A program made the position numbers and the translations under genes. The notes beneath the pieces were generated by a model, which saw only the letters and a program-made list of their open reading frames with translations, was not told the DNA's origin and searched no databases. Positions 1-5,735 of a DNA stretch of 5,735 nt are shown piece after piece. The stretch's first letter is position 1. Every line of letters starts with the position of its first letter. Source of the stretch: CAZHZT01 sp964537285 (GTDB lineage Bacteria; Bacteroidota; Bacteroidia; Chitinophagales; Saprospiraceae); assembly GCA_964537285.1 (NCBI GenBank), contig CAZHZT010000202.1, positions 1 to 5,735 on the forward strand, read 5' to 3'.

Positions 1-3000
1 AACTCAATAAAATGAAGAAAGGGGTCAAGTACGATATATGAAACGTCTTGCTTTTTTGGAATAGTGATATCATTTTTGCCTGATGATGCCTGGACTACTT
101 TAGTATAGAGCAGGTTTCCATCACGGTCATATTGACCAATAGTGAGAAATACATTGGCAGCTTCTATTTTCTTTTTCTGTGTACTATCCATTTTTTGCAT
201 GGAGAATATAATCTCCAATTGCCTATTTGGTAGTTTTTTGATATCAATTATTTTATTGTCGTAGAAGGTAATAGTTTCTATCATATCTTTAATGATATAA
301 TGAAATTTAATGGGGATATATCTTTTTATATGCGCTATCAAATCCGTTGATGTTGGGTATCGATCCGTTCTGAATTTATAGGCTTCTAAAAAGCTTTTTA
401 AAACCTCATTTAGCTTTTCTTCTCCCGCATAATACTGCAATGTATTGAATGCCATTGCTCCTTTTCCGTAGGCAATATATTCCTGCTCAGGCCTGACCAG
501 GTATAACGGACTTTCTTTACCTGATTCTTTTGACCTTCCTTCCAAATAACGTTGGCGTTGCAAGCTTAGGAAGTGCTGTGCTTTCTCTTGGCCAAAATAT
601 CGTTCATAAATTCTAAGACTGATGTATTCAGTAATGCTTTCAGTTAGCATTTTTGCTCCCAGGGCATCTGCAGGAACTACCTGATTTCCCCACCATTGGT
701 GAGTGAGTTCATGTGCCTGAATATAAAATGGTAAGTTAACATGATTTTTTGCATCTCCACTTCTAAGAATAAACCGCGCTTCCGATGTTGGAATAGCGTT
801 ACTCATTACCGATGCATAAGTCCCTTCCGTAAGCGGAAATTCAACGGTTCTTACCTCTGTATGCTGATATGGGCTGAAAAATTGGGTATTGTAATCAAGT
901 GATGCCTTCAATCCCTCGGTCATATCCTTCAAGTTGAAGGTATGATTTTCATGATGATAGATTTCTAAATTAACACCATTGTATTTAGACTTAACAACAG
1001 AAAAGACACCAGAGTTAAAGGCAAAAGCAAATTTGATTTTCTCCTCTGTTTTATAATAAAAATAGTTCCGGTTATTATCAAACCATTGCTTTTGCAGGCT
1101 TCCAGGAGCTAATGCTGTTTGTAAATGATTGGTACTGATAACCGTTTCAATATCTACCAAATCGGCATCAGGCGAATAGAAATTAGAATAGCGAGACAGA
1201 CTATCGTTTGATTGCTTATATTCATTATCAAAAAAATACCCAAAACGTGGAAGAATATCGGTGCGCAAAAAAGTACCGTTTTGAAGAACACTGGAATTTT
1301 GATAAAACAGCGTATTGGGCTTGTTTCTTATTTCAAATTGCATCTTGATAGAATCCCCGGGTTCAATGGGCTTTTCCAAAATATGTACCGCAAATTGCAT
1401 GGCTTTATCTTTTTGAACTACTTTAGAAGGGGCTTCCAGCGAATATTCGGTGACTTCGTCATATCCTGTTTTTATCAGTAAAGTATCTATTCGCCCTGAG
1501 GTTCTATTGACAAGTATATAACTACCGTTTGCCACAAATGAATTACTTTCCGGAAAAAGCGCTATGTTCAGTTTTACAGTAGTTATTTTGGGTTGAACGG
1601 CATCTTTAAATTTTTCAAAATTTGCTTCAAAATCTTTGAGGATTTGTTCGTTGTTACCAATAATTTTAAGTGGACTGTTTTCTTCCTTGTATATTTTAAA
1701 ACCAACAAAACAGAATAGAGCTAAAAACAGGATAAGATTGAATAAAACGACACCATTCAATTGCCGAACCGCCTTTTGAAAGCGTTCCTTTAGTGAGTGC
1801 GAATACCCACGTTCCCAAAACAAATAGGTAACAATAATCAACAGGGCTGAAAAGCTCAACCAATAGGCGTTGATGACAAAATTAGCCGATAATCCGTGAC
1901 CAAATCCATTTAAATCGCTGTAAAATATTTGGGGTGGTGAATTAAATCTCAAAAGATAGGTTTCGATTCCGATTTGTAGCAATTGGTCTTTTCCAATCCA
2001 TATTAGGAGCAAAAGAAAAATACCCATATATATATTGGGTATTATAGTATGAATAAATACGGAAAGTGCAGCCCAGATAACTAAGGTGGGGAAGGTAATG
2101 ATGAACAAATGAAAAAGGTATAAGTCAATTTCAAATTGATAATAGCCGTTGTATAGCTGCAAACCAATTCCACAGAGCATCATAATCATTAACAAAAGAA
2201 TCTGTACCTTTAATAATGCCAATGTTTTAGAACCTAAAAGCACCCAGTTGGCGGTGGCTGTAGTGTCAATGAGTTGGTTAATTTTTGCCATGCGAGACCG
2301 GTGTACCAACATACCTGCATAAACAAAAGTCAACAGCATGATTACAGTCGAAAAGAATACTATGGGTACATAGAGTACAATGCGAGTCAATGGGAGAAAG
2401 GTCAAATCAGCACGATTCGTTACGCGGCTCATGGCAAATACTAATGCCAATACTCCAAACAGTACCAAAACGTAAAAAAGCCGGCTTTTAATCATGAACC
2501 TGAAATCAATTACCGAAAGCTTTAGCATTGCCTTAAACTGCCGGGCAAAGGAAAAATCAATAGTGGTCTTTGTGTGATGATTTTTTGAAGGAGTAGATTG
2601 TGTTAGTGCCATCCTAGTTGATTTTCTTTTACCGATGTTAGGAAATAAGCTGAAGGTCTCCTGTTGTATTTGGAATTTTTTATAAAAAAGACCAAATAAT
2701 AAAAGACCAAATGTTGTCCATAACAATCTGTTCCATAACACCAATCCAAACACTGGGATTTGCCGTGTATTTTGTTCATGAATCGTCCAAAACCGAGTCT
2801 CATAAGCCACAGCATTTTGTCCAAAAGGGTCAAAAAGCGTAAAAAGAATAGGTGTTCCTTCAAAAAGATTATCCACCATTATCTGAATGAAAAACAATAA
2901 GATAACCGCTATAAATCCTGCATAAATATTTCGAAGGGATGCAACCACTACAAATATCAGTAGGCCATAAACGAACATATTGGGCCATATAAAAAAGAAA

Positions 3001-3461
3001 TAGGTATTGGCGTAATTCCAAAAATTAGCTGAGCCAATCATAGGGTTATCCTTACCCAACATAACCTCTCCCAGATAGAAGGCAGTACCAATGGAAAGGG
3101 TTATCAAAAAGACGATGGTCAGCGAACTGAGAAATTTCCCAAGCAGATAATCCGATTTTTTGATAGGATAGCTGTATAGGATGGGATATACATTACTTTT
3201 ATAATCCTTGTATATCGCCATTCCAATAATTGCCGGCAGCAGGAAAAGGAAAAACTTGTTGAAATACTGAAAAATAAAGTTGATTTCATGGGCAGAGTTA
3301 AGCAAACGTATTTCCTTATCGGTTTCAGGTACTCCATCAAAAAAGCCTCCTGTCCCGAGTGTAGTAAAAAGTGCAATACTGAAGAACACCACAAAATAAA
3401 AATATATGGCAGGCTGTTTCAGCAGGCTTTTCAGTTCGTAAGTATAGATAGACCTAAGCAT
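1..3461 (-). CDS. ABC-2 permease fused to M1-family metallopeptidase (C-terminus cut by window edge)
   Basis: The frame is open from the ATG at 3461 to base 1: 1153 codons without a stop. Two ABC-2-like blocks of six hydrophobic segments each lie at about residues 18-262 and 328-549. A 13th segment at 568-588 leads into a soluble domain. Basic residues flank the predicted cytoplasmic loops (84-105, 260-327, 387-393, 550-566), so the peptidase domain should lie outside the cytoplasm. That domain (about 600 onward) has the zinc motif HELTH (H917, E918, H921), followed by WWGN, a candidate third ligand E941 and a candidate catalytic tyrosine Y998 in AYGKG. The GAMEN exopeptidase motif is replaced by SVMSN (884-888). 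DPFG at 211-214 and PRFGY at 738-742 resemble what I recall from homologues. The last visible residues (LDPFLHFIE) resemble the family's usual end, so probably only 10-40 residues are missing. It starts one base after the ATPase stop. The substrate is unknown; proteolytic activity is inferred from motifs. Confidence 0.93.
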   Translation of the reverse strand, partial: MLRSIYTYELKSLLKQPAIYFYFVVFFSIALFTTLGTGGFFDGVPETDKEIRLLNSAHEINFIFQYFNKFFLFLLPAIIGMAIYKDYKSNVYPILYSYPIKKSDYLLGKFLSSLTIVFLITLSIGTAFYLGEVMLGKDNPMIGSANFWNYANTYFFFIWPNMFVYGLLIFVVVASLRNIYAGFIAVILLFFIQIMVDNLFEGTPILFTLFDPFGQNAVAYETRFWTIHEQNTRQIPVFGLVLWNRLLWTTFGLLLFGLFYKKFQIQQETFSLFPNIGKRKSTRMALTQSTPSKNHHTKTTIDFSFARQFKAMLKLSVIDFRFMIKSRLFYVLVLFGVLALVFAMSRVTNRADLTFLPLTRIVLYVPIVFFSTVIMLLTFVYAGMLVHRSRMAKINQLIDTTATANWVLLGSKTLALLKVQILLLMIMMLCGIGLQLYNGYYQFEIDLYLFHLFIITFPTLVIWAALSVFIHTIIPNIYMGIFLLLLIWIGKDQLLQIGIETYLLRFNSPPQIFYSDLNGFGHGLSANFVINAYWLSFSALLIIVTYLFWERGYSHSLKERFQKAVRQLNGVVLFNLILFLALFCFVGFKIYKEENSPLKIIGNNEQILKDFEANFEKFKDAVQPKITTVKLNIALFPESNSFVANGSYILVNRTSGRIDTLLIKTGYDEVTEYSLEAPSKVVQKDKAMQFAVHILEKPIEPGDSIKMQFEIRNKPNTLFYQNSSVLQNGTFLRTDILPRFGYFFDNEYKQSNDSLSRYSNFYSPDADLVDIETVISTNHLQTALAPGSLQKQWFDNNRNYFYYKTEEKIKFAFAFNSGVFSVVKSKYNGVNLEIYHHENHTFNLKDMTEGLKASLDYNTQFFSPYQHTEVRTVEFPLTEGTYASVMSNAIPTSEARFILRSGDAKNHVNLPFYIQAHELTHQWWGNQVVPADALGAKMLTESITEYISLRIYERYFGQEKAQHFLSLQRQRYLEGRSKESGKESPLYLVRPEQEYIAYGKGAMAFNTLQYYAGEEKLNEVLKSFLEAYKFRTDRYPTSTDLIAHIKRYIPIKFHYIIKDMIETITFYDNKIIDIKKLPNRQLEIIFSMQKMDSTQKKKIEAANVFLTIGQYDRDGNLLYTKVVQASSGKNDITIPKKQDVSYIVLDPFLHFIE

Positions 3462-3462
3462 A

Positions 3463-4344
3463 CTATTTCTCTGTAGTTTCTAAAGCATTGAAATACACAT
3501 CTTCCAGATTTACTTTCTCAGCTTTTTCAAATGAACCATCTGGTTTGTTTTTAGCAAATATTCTGACCGTCAATGAATGGTCTTCATTAAAAGAGGATGA
3601 TAAATAATTAAAGTTGGTTTTGTAAAGATCAAGTTCGGCGGGCTGAATTCGCTTAGTCCAGATTTTTGCTTCCAATTCTTTTATCGCTTGAGAAGGAGTA
3701 GCACGTTTGTGAATTTTACCGTTTTTCATAATGGCCATATCGGTACAAAGCTCCTTTACATCTTCTACCAGGTGAGTAGAGAACAAGACGATGTTTTCCG
3801 TTCCAATTCCACGCAAAACGTTTAAAAACCGACTTCTTTCTTTTGGATCTAATCCGGCTGTGGGTTCATCTACAATAATCAACTGTGGGTTGTTGAGTAG
3901 CAGTTGTGCGATACCGAAGCGTTGGCGCATTCCACCTGAAAAAGAACTGACATACTTCTTTCGCACCTCAAATAAATTAGTAAGATGCAGCACTTCTTCC
4001 ACTTTGGCTTTGCGCTCCTTACGAACGGATATACCCTTTAAAATAGCGAAATAGTCCAAAAGATTTACCGCTGTTTCCTTTGGATAGACTCCAAATTCCT
4101 GCGGTAAATAGCCTAATGTTTTACGCAAACTCATGGGGTCATTCCCGATATCAATGCCGCTGAATGTTACTGTCCCGTTATCGGGACTTTGGAGGGTTGC
4201 AATCGTTCTCATCAATGATGATTTGCCTGCCCCATTTGGCCCCAAAAGACCAAACATGCCAGGTCGTATTTCAAGATTTATTCCATTAAGTGCTTTAACA
4301 CCATTGGGATACGTTTTTGTCAGATTTTGAATGGACAGCATCAT
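3463..4344 (-). CDS. ABC transporter ATP-binding protein (ABC-2 export type)
   Basis: This 293-residue cytoplasmic ATPase should power the permease encoded immediately downstream. Visible motifs, in order, are: Walker A GPNGAGKSS (35-43), Q-loop glutamine Q82 in LPQEFG, signature FSGGM (135-139, a variant of LSGGQ), Walker B LIIVDEP (155-161) with catalytic E160, D-loop AGLDP (163-167) and switch histidine H191 in STHL. All catalytic residues are present. A C-terminal extension (about 215-293) ends with NLEDVYF, close to the tail often seen in CcmA/DrrA-like ABC-2 ATPases. The start at 4344 is preferred over the adjacent ATG at 4341 because AGGTGA lies seven bases upstream of it. With two permease halves in the partner chain, the ATPase probably acts as a homodimer. 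The stop TAG is one base from the permease ATG, which implies co-transcription and translational coupling. The family assignment is firm; the substrate is not known. Confidence 0.96.
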   Translation of the reverse strand: MMLSIQNLTKTYPNGVKALNGINLEIRPGMFGLLGPNGAGKSSLMRTIATLQSPDNGTVTFSGIDIGNDPMSLRKTLGYLPQEFGVYPKETAVNLLDYFAILKGISVRKERKAKVEEVLHLTNLFEVRKKYVSSFSGGMRQRFGIAQLLLNNPQLIIVDEPTAGLDPKERSRFLNVLRGIGTENIVLFSTHLVEDVKELCTDMAIMKNGKIHKRATPSQAIKELEAKIWTKRIQPAELDLYKTNFNYLSSSFNEDHSLTVRIFAKNKPDGSFEKAEKVNLEDVYFNALETTEK

Positions 4345-4351
4345 CGATTAT

Positions 4352-4357
4352 TCACCT
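4352..4357 (-). promoter_or_regulatory. Shine-Dalgarno sequence of the ABC ATPase gene
   Basis: On the minus strand AGGTGA, within AAAAGGTGAA, lies seven bases before the ATG at 4344. It is an exact complement of the UCACCU at the 3' end of 16S rRNA. Such a clear site is uncommon in Bacteroidota, and the other starts in this window lack one. It favours the first of the two tandem ATG codons and suggests that the ATPase can be initiated independently of the upstream regulator. Confidence 0.7.
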
Positions 4358-4406
4358 TTTGTTAGTACCTAAAAACTCAAGGCAGAACATTTAAGTCAGT
4401 CTTGAA

Positions 4407-4422
4407 CAGGTCAATATTCCTG
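4407..4422. promoter_or_regulatory. Possible operator dyad upstream of the ABC ATPase gene
   Basis: CAGG and CCTG are arranged as an inverted repeat around an 8-base AT-rich centre, 62 bases upstream of the ATPase start. Short dyads of this size occur often by chance. The position between a regulator gene and its likely target is the only reason to list it. AraC proteins usually bind direct rather than inverted repeats. Confidence 0.15.
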
Positions 4423-4461
4423 ATTTAGGATGACATATTCTTGGATTTTACTGCGTAGCTC

Positions 4462-4490
4462 GTCCCAAAAGAAGCAGCGGGACAGTTTTT
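4462..4490. repeat. Second GTCCC/GGGAC hairpin with plus-strand T-run
   Basis: GTCCC at 4462-4466 can pair with GGGAC at 4479-4483 across a 12-base loop. On the plus strand the stem is followed by AG and then six T, a weak terminator-like shape facing the wrong way for the genes here. GTCCCAAAA at 4462-4470 is a direct repeat of 4505-4513. The arms of the two hairpins can also cross-pair (4479-4483 with 4505-4509), giving alternative folds. The stem is only five base pairs, so a functional claim is weak. Confidence 0.4.
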
Positions 4491-4503
4491 TGATGGAGAG
4501 AGG

Positions 4504-4525
4504 AGTCCCAAAAATCTGTGGGACT
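4504..4525. repeat. Perfect 7-bp inverted repeat (hairpin) just after the regulator gene
   Basis: AGTCCCA at 4504-4510 pairs exactly with TGGGACT at 4519-4525 around an 8-base loop. It lies 15 bases past the regulator stop, where a terminator or a 3'-end stabilising stem would be expected. No T-run follows on the minus strand, so a classical intrinsic terminator is unlikely. GTCCCAAAA in its left arm recurs 43 bases away in the neighbouring hairpin. Confidence 0.6.
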
Positions 4526-4540
4526 GATTTGAATAAGAGA

Positions 4541-5377
4541 CTATTGGGTAAATTGAGAAGGGGACATTCCTGTTTCCTTCTTAAATGCCCGGTAAAAACT
4601 ACTTTTGGATTTAAACCCACTTTGAAGCGCGAGCCCTACAATAGAAAGATGTTCCAATTTTCCTTCAGTTACCTCTTTTTTAAAGGCAGCTATCCGAAAT
4701 GAATTGATGTGATCATAAAAATTGGTTTGCAAATTTTGGTTGAGTAGCGTAGATAATTTCTTATCGGTAGTGCCTATCAGTGTTGCTAATTCGGCAAGGG
4801 AGAGTTCTTGGTTCAAATAAACTTGACTTTTTTGCAAGGTATCTTCCAACTTTTGTTTTAGTGCAAAAGCTTCCTTTGCATTTAATGGTTGAACGATGGC
4901 TGACTTACTTTTCAGGCGCTCAGACAATTGTTTTTCTAAATGCTCAATTTGATATTGCTTAACAAACCAATCTTTTGTAAATCGATACCCTACGGAAAAG
5001 GTAAATGCCATCCAAAGTACATTTGGTTCACCAAGTATAAGGCTATCCTTGCTTCGGAATTCTTGCCAGAAAGTACTTTCTGATTCACTCATAGTAATAA
5101 GGCCTGAGCGAACTATTTCTGGAAAAATGAAGATAAGTAGGAAGGCAAGAACATAAATCTTCCATTTTCTCTTATTCAGAAATTTAGGAATAGCCCACAA
5201 GGAATGCGCATAAAAAATTATTGGGAATACAAGAACGGAGAGCGGTGGTGGTGTATTTGTTCGTATCGTTTTATCAAACCAATCAGTCGACCAATCCACA
5301 TTAACAGCACTAAAAATAAAGAGCCAAAAAATTAAATGTAATAAAGCTTCGATATTTATTTTAAAGGTGTTGTTCAT
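4541..5377 (-). CDS. Membrane-anchored AraC-family transcriptional regulator
   Basis: This 278-residue protein ends in a typical AraC DNA-binding domain (about 185-277). The first helix-turn-helix is around 192-213 (LSLAELATLIG). The second is around 244-265, followed by the conserved SGFKSKSSFYRAFKKETGMSP pattern, with F255, S259, F261 and F265 at the usual places. The N-terminal half is not a cupin or ligand-binding domain. It has about four hydrophobic segments (9-25, 46-64, 72-90, 118-133), then a charged helix (about 138-158) of coiled-coil character. The segment order and the IPKFLNKRKWKIY stretch recall the membrane module of LytS-like histidine kinases, but no kinase domain or phospho-acceptor motif follows. 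I infer a one-component regulator that senses a signal in or at the membrane. The start at 5377 is the only good ATG before the first membrane segment; it has an A-rich leader and no Shine-Dalgarno. The transporter genes downstream are its probable targets. Confidence 0.9.
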   Translation of the reverse strand: MNNTFKINIEALLHLIFWLFIFSAVNVDWSTDWFDKTIRTNTPPPLSVLVFPIIFYAHSLWAIPKFLNKRKWKIYVLAFLLIFIFPEIVRSGLITMSESESTFWQEFRSKDSLILGEPNVLWMAFTFSVGYRFTKDWFVKQYQIEHLEKQLSERLKSKSAIVQPLNAKEAFALKQKLEDTLQKSQVYLNQELSLAELATLIGTTDKKLSTLLNQNLQTNFYDHINSFRIAAFKKEVTEGKLEHLSIVGLALQSGFKSKSSFYRAFKKETGMSPSQFTQ

Positions 5378-5423
5378 TTTTTATGGCTTGCAGAGAACGG
5401 CAGTTTGTGAAAAAACCACCATA

Positions 5424-5455
5424 CAAATATATTCAAAACGATTTTATCGTCCAAT
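5424..5455 (-). promoter_or_regulatory. Candidate Bacteroidota sigma-A promoter for the regulator gene
   Basis: On the minus strand ATTG (5455-5452) is followed after 20 bases by TATATTTG (5431-5424), an exact match to the Bacteroidota -7 consensus TAnnTTTG at near-ideal spacing from a -33 TTG. Transcription would begin near 5418, giving a leader of about 40 bases before the ATG at 5377. The -33 part lies inside the last codons of the transposase frame, so at least this half comes from the insertion sequence. Confidence 0.55.
5438..5450. repeat. Short palindrome at the transposase stop
   Basis: ACGAT and ATCGT flank a 3-base loop, covering the transposase stop codon and lying between the two promoter elements. 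On the minus strand it is followed by TTTTG. The stem has only two G-C pairs, so it is at best a weak terminator for the transposase or a protein-binding dyad within the promoter. Confidence 0.25.
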
Positions 5456-5735
5456 TTGGTGTCTACTTACGCTGTGGACTTTCAGAAAAGCAACCGGGCG
5501 CAGGAACTTCATGGCGTAGCACAGCACCCAAAGACCTAAAAACCACCTTTGGATGGCTTCCAGTAAGGTGTTTACGCCCAAAAGGGATACGGCTCGCTTA
5601 ATATTGTAAGCGGTGAAGATCAGCGCAAACTCCCCATTCACTTTTTCTAATCCTTTAAGTAAAGTGTAGGTGTACCCCCATTTTATGGTGCCAAAAGGAT
5701 GCTCGACGATCTGCTGCCTTCGGCGGTACTTTTCC
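5444..5735 (-). CDS. IS1182-family transposase, C-terminal part (5' end beyond the window)
   Basis: The frame is open from the right edge to a TAA at 5446-5444, giving 96 residues. It begins EKYRRRQQIVEHPFGTIKWG and continues with YTLLKGLEKVNGEFALIF and TAYNIKRAVSLLG, which I recognise as the C-terminal DDE domain typical of IS1182/ISL3-like Bacteroidota transposases. E11 of the visible part, in VEHPFGTIK, is the likely third acidic catalytic residue, with K18 seven positions later. No frameshift or early stop is seen in this part, so the element may be intact outside the window; that cannot be judged here. It is transcribed toward the regulator gene, whose start lies 66 bases past the transposase stop. 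Confidence 0.88.
   Translation of the reverse strand, partial: EKYRRRQQIVEHPFGTIKWGYTYTLLKGLEKVNGEFALIFTAYNIKRAVSLLGVNTLLEAIQRWFLGLWVLCYAMKFLRPVAFLKVHSVSRHQIGR

Larger units (their letters stand above)
4345..4540. other. 196-base intergenic spacer between regulator and ABC ATPase genes
   Basis: The spacer separates the AraC-type gene stop (TAG at 4543-4541) from the ATPase ATG. Its regulator-proximal half carries two GTCCC/GGGAC inverted repeats; its ATPase-proximal half holds an imperfect dyad and the ribosome binding site. I found no convincing promoter for the ATPase gene. The best is a TTG followed after 18 bases by TAAATGTT on the minus strand (about 4386-4414), which fits TAnnTTTG poorly. 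Whether the regulator and transporter genes share a transcript is therefore open. Open frames crossing the spacer show no recognisable protein features. Confidence 0.6.
5378..5735 (-). mobile_element. Partial IS1182-like insertion sequence; inner end not resolved
   Basis: The transposase tail marks the end of an insertion sequence extending rightward out of the window. Its tip must lie in the 66 bases between the transposase stop and the regulator ATG, so the 5378 boundary is a maximum. GGCAGTTTGTGAAAAAAC at 5399-5416 has a G-then-A-run composition like some IS tips. With the other end out of view, neither the terminal inverted repeat nor a target duplication can be confirmed. Confidence 0.6.

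Noticed and set aside
1212..1481. Open plus-strand frame of 89 codons inside the permease-peptidase gene
   Set aside because: It is antisense to the peptidase N-terminal domain, whose reading frame is continuous and has family motifs on both sides.
3119..3394. Minus-strand frame of 91 codons within the first permease block
   Set aside because: It is out of frame with the continuous 1153-codon gene that encodes clear membrane segments over the same bases.
4462..4490. Rho-independent terminator for the regulator gene
   Set aside because: The T-run is on the plus strand, while the regulator is transcribed on the minus strand, and the stem is only five base pairs.
4411..4620. Open minus-strand frame of 69 codons across the regulator end and spacer
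   Set aside because: It overlaps the AraC HTH coding sequence in another frame, has no ribosome binding site and shows no recognisable domain; its tail is the hairpin-repeat region read through.
4430..4702. Open plus-strand frame of 90 codons opposite the regulator gene
   Set aside because: It lies antisense to a firm AraC-domain gene and through two hairpins, with no protein family signature.
5383..5601. Plus-strand frame of 72 codons opposite the transposase tail
   Set aside because: The minus-strand frame here matches a transposase C-terminus, so this is its antisense shadow.
5444..5641. Separate 65-residue gene starting at the ATG at 5641
   Set aside because: The same frame continues upstream to the window edge with typical transposase residues, so that ATG is an internal methionine codon and not the start.
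1..5735. CRISPR array, tRNA, rRNA or riboswitch
   Set aside because: No regularly spaced repeats, cloverleaf or conserved RNA segments were seen by eye on either strand; the window is almost wholly protein-coding.

Overview
The window looks like chromosomal DNA from a member of the Bacteroidota. Three things suggest this: moderately AT-rich coding sequence, a Bacteroidota-type promoter (TTG, 20 bases, TATATTTG), and a fused ABC-2 permease/M1-type peptidase, an architecture I know mainly from this phylum. The genus cannot be fixed from the sequence. Every gene I can support is on the minus strand, so biological order runs from high to low coordinates. The longest non-coding stretch is 196 bases.

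Layout in the direction of transcription: (1) 5735-5444 is the C-terminal 96 residues of an IS1182-like transposase that enters from the right edge. (2) 5443-5378 is a 66-base junction holding a good promoter candidate, whose -33 part overlaps the transposase stop region. (3) 5377-4541 encodes a 278-residue AraC-type regulator with an unusual N-terminal half of about four membrane segments. (4) 4540-4345 is a spacer with two small GTCCC/GGGAC hairpins, a possible operator and a strong Shine-Dalgarno sequence. (5) 4344-3463 encodes an ABC transporter ATPase. (6) 3461 runs off the left edge and encodes a very large permease with about 13 membrane segments, followed by an M1-type metallopeptidase domain. 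Only the extreme C-terminus seems to be missing.

Working model (inference): the ATPase and the double ABC-2 permease form one transporter. They are translated from adjacent cistrons separated by one base. The odd number of membrane segments places the zinc peptidase outside the cytoplasm, where it could process or be gated with a transported peptide or an envelope substrate. The regulator sits just upstream in the same direction and could sense a signal at the membrane, driving this transporter directly from the membrane without a separate kinase. The insertion sequence directly upstream of the regulator may have replaced its native promoter or supplied a new one. The transporter family is known but its substrate is not. 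The least ordinary features are the membrane-anchored AraC protein, the IS-derived promoter and the non-canonical M1 active site.
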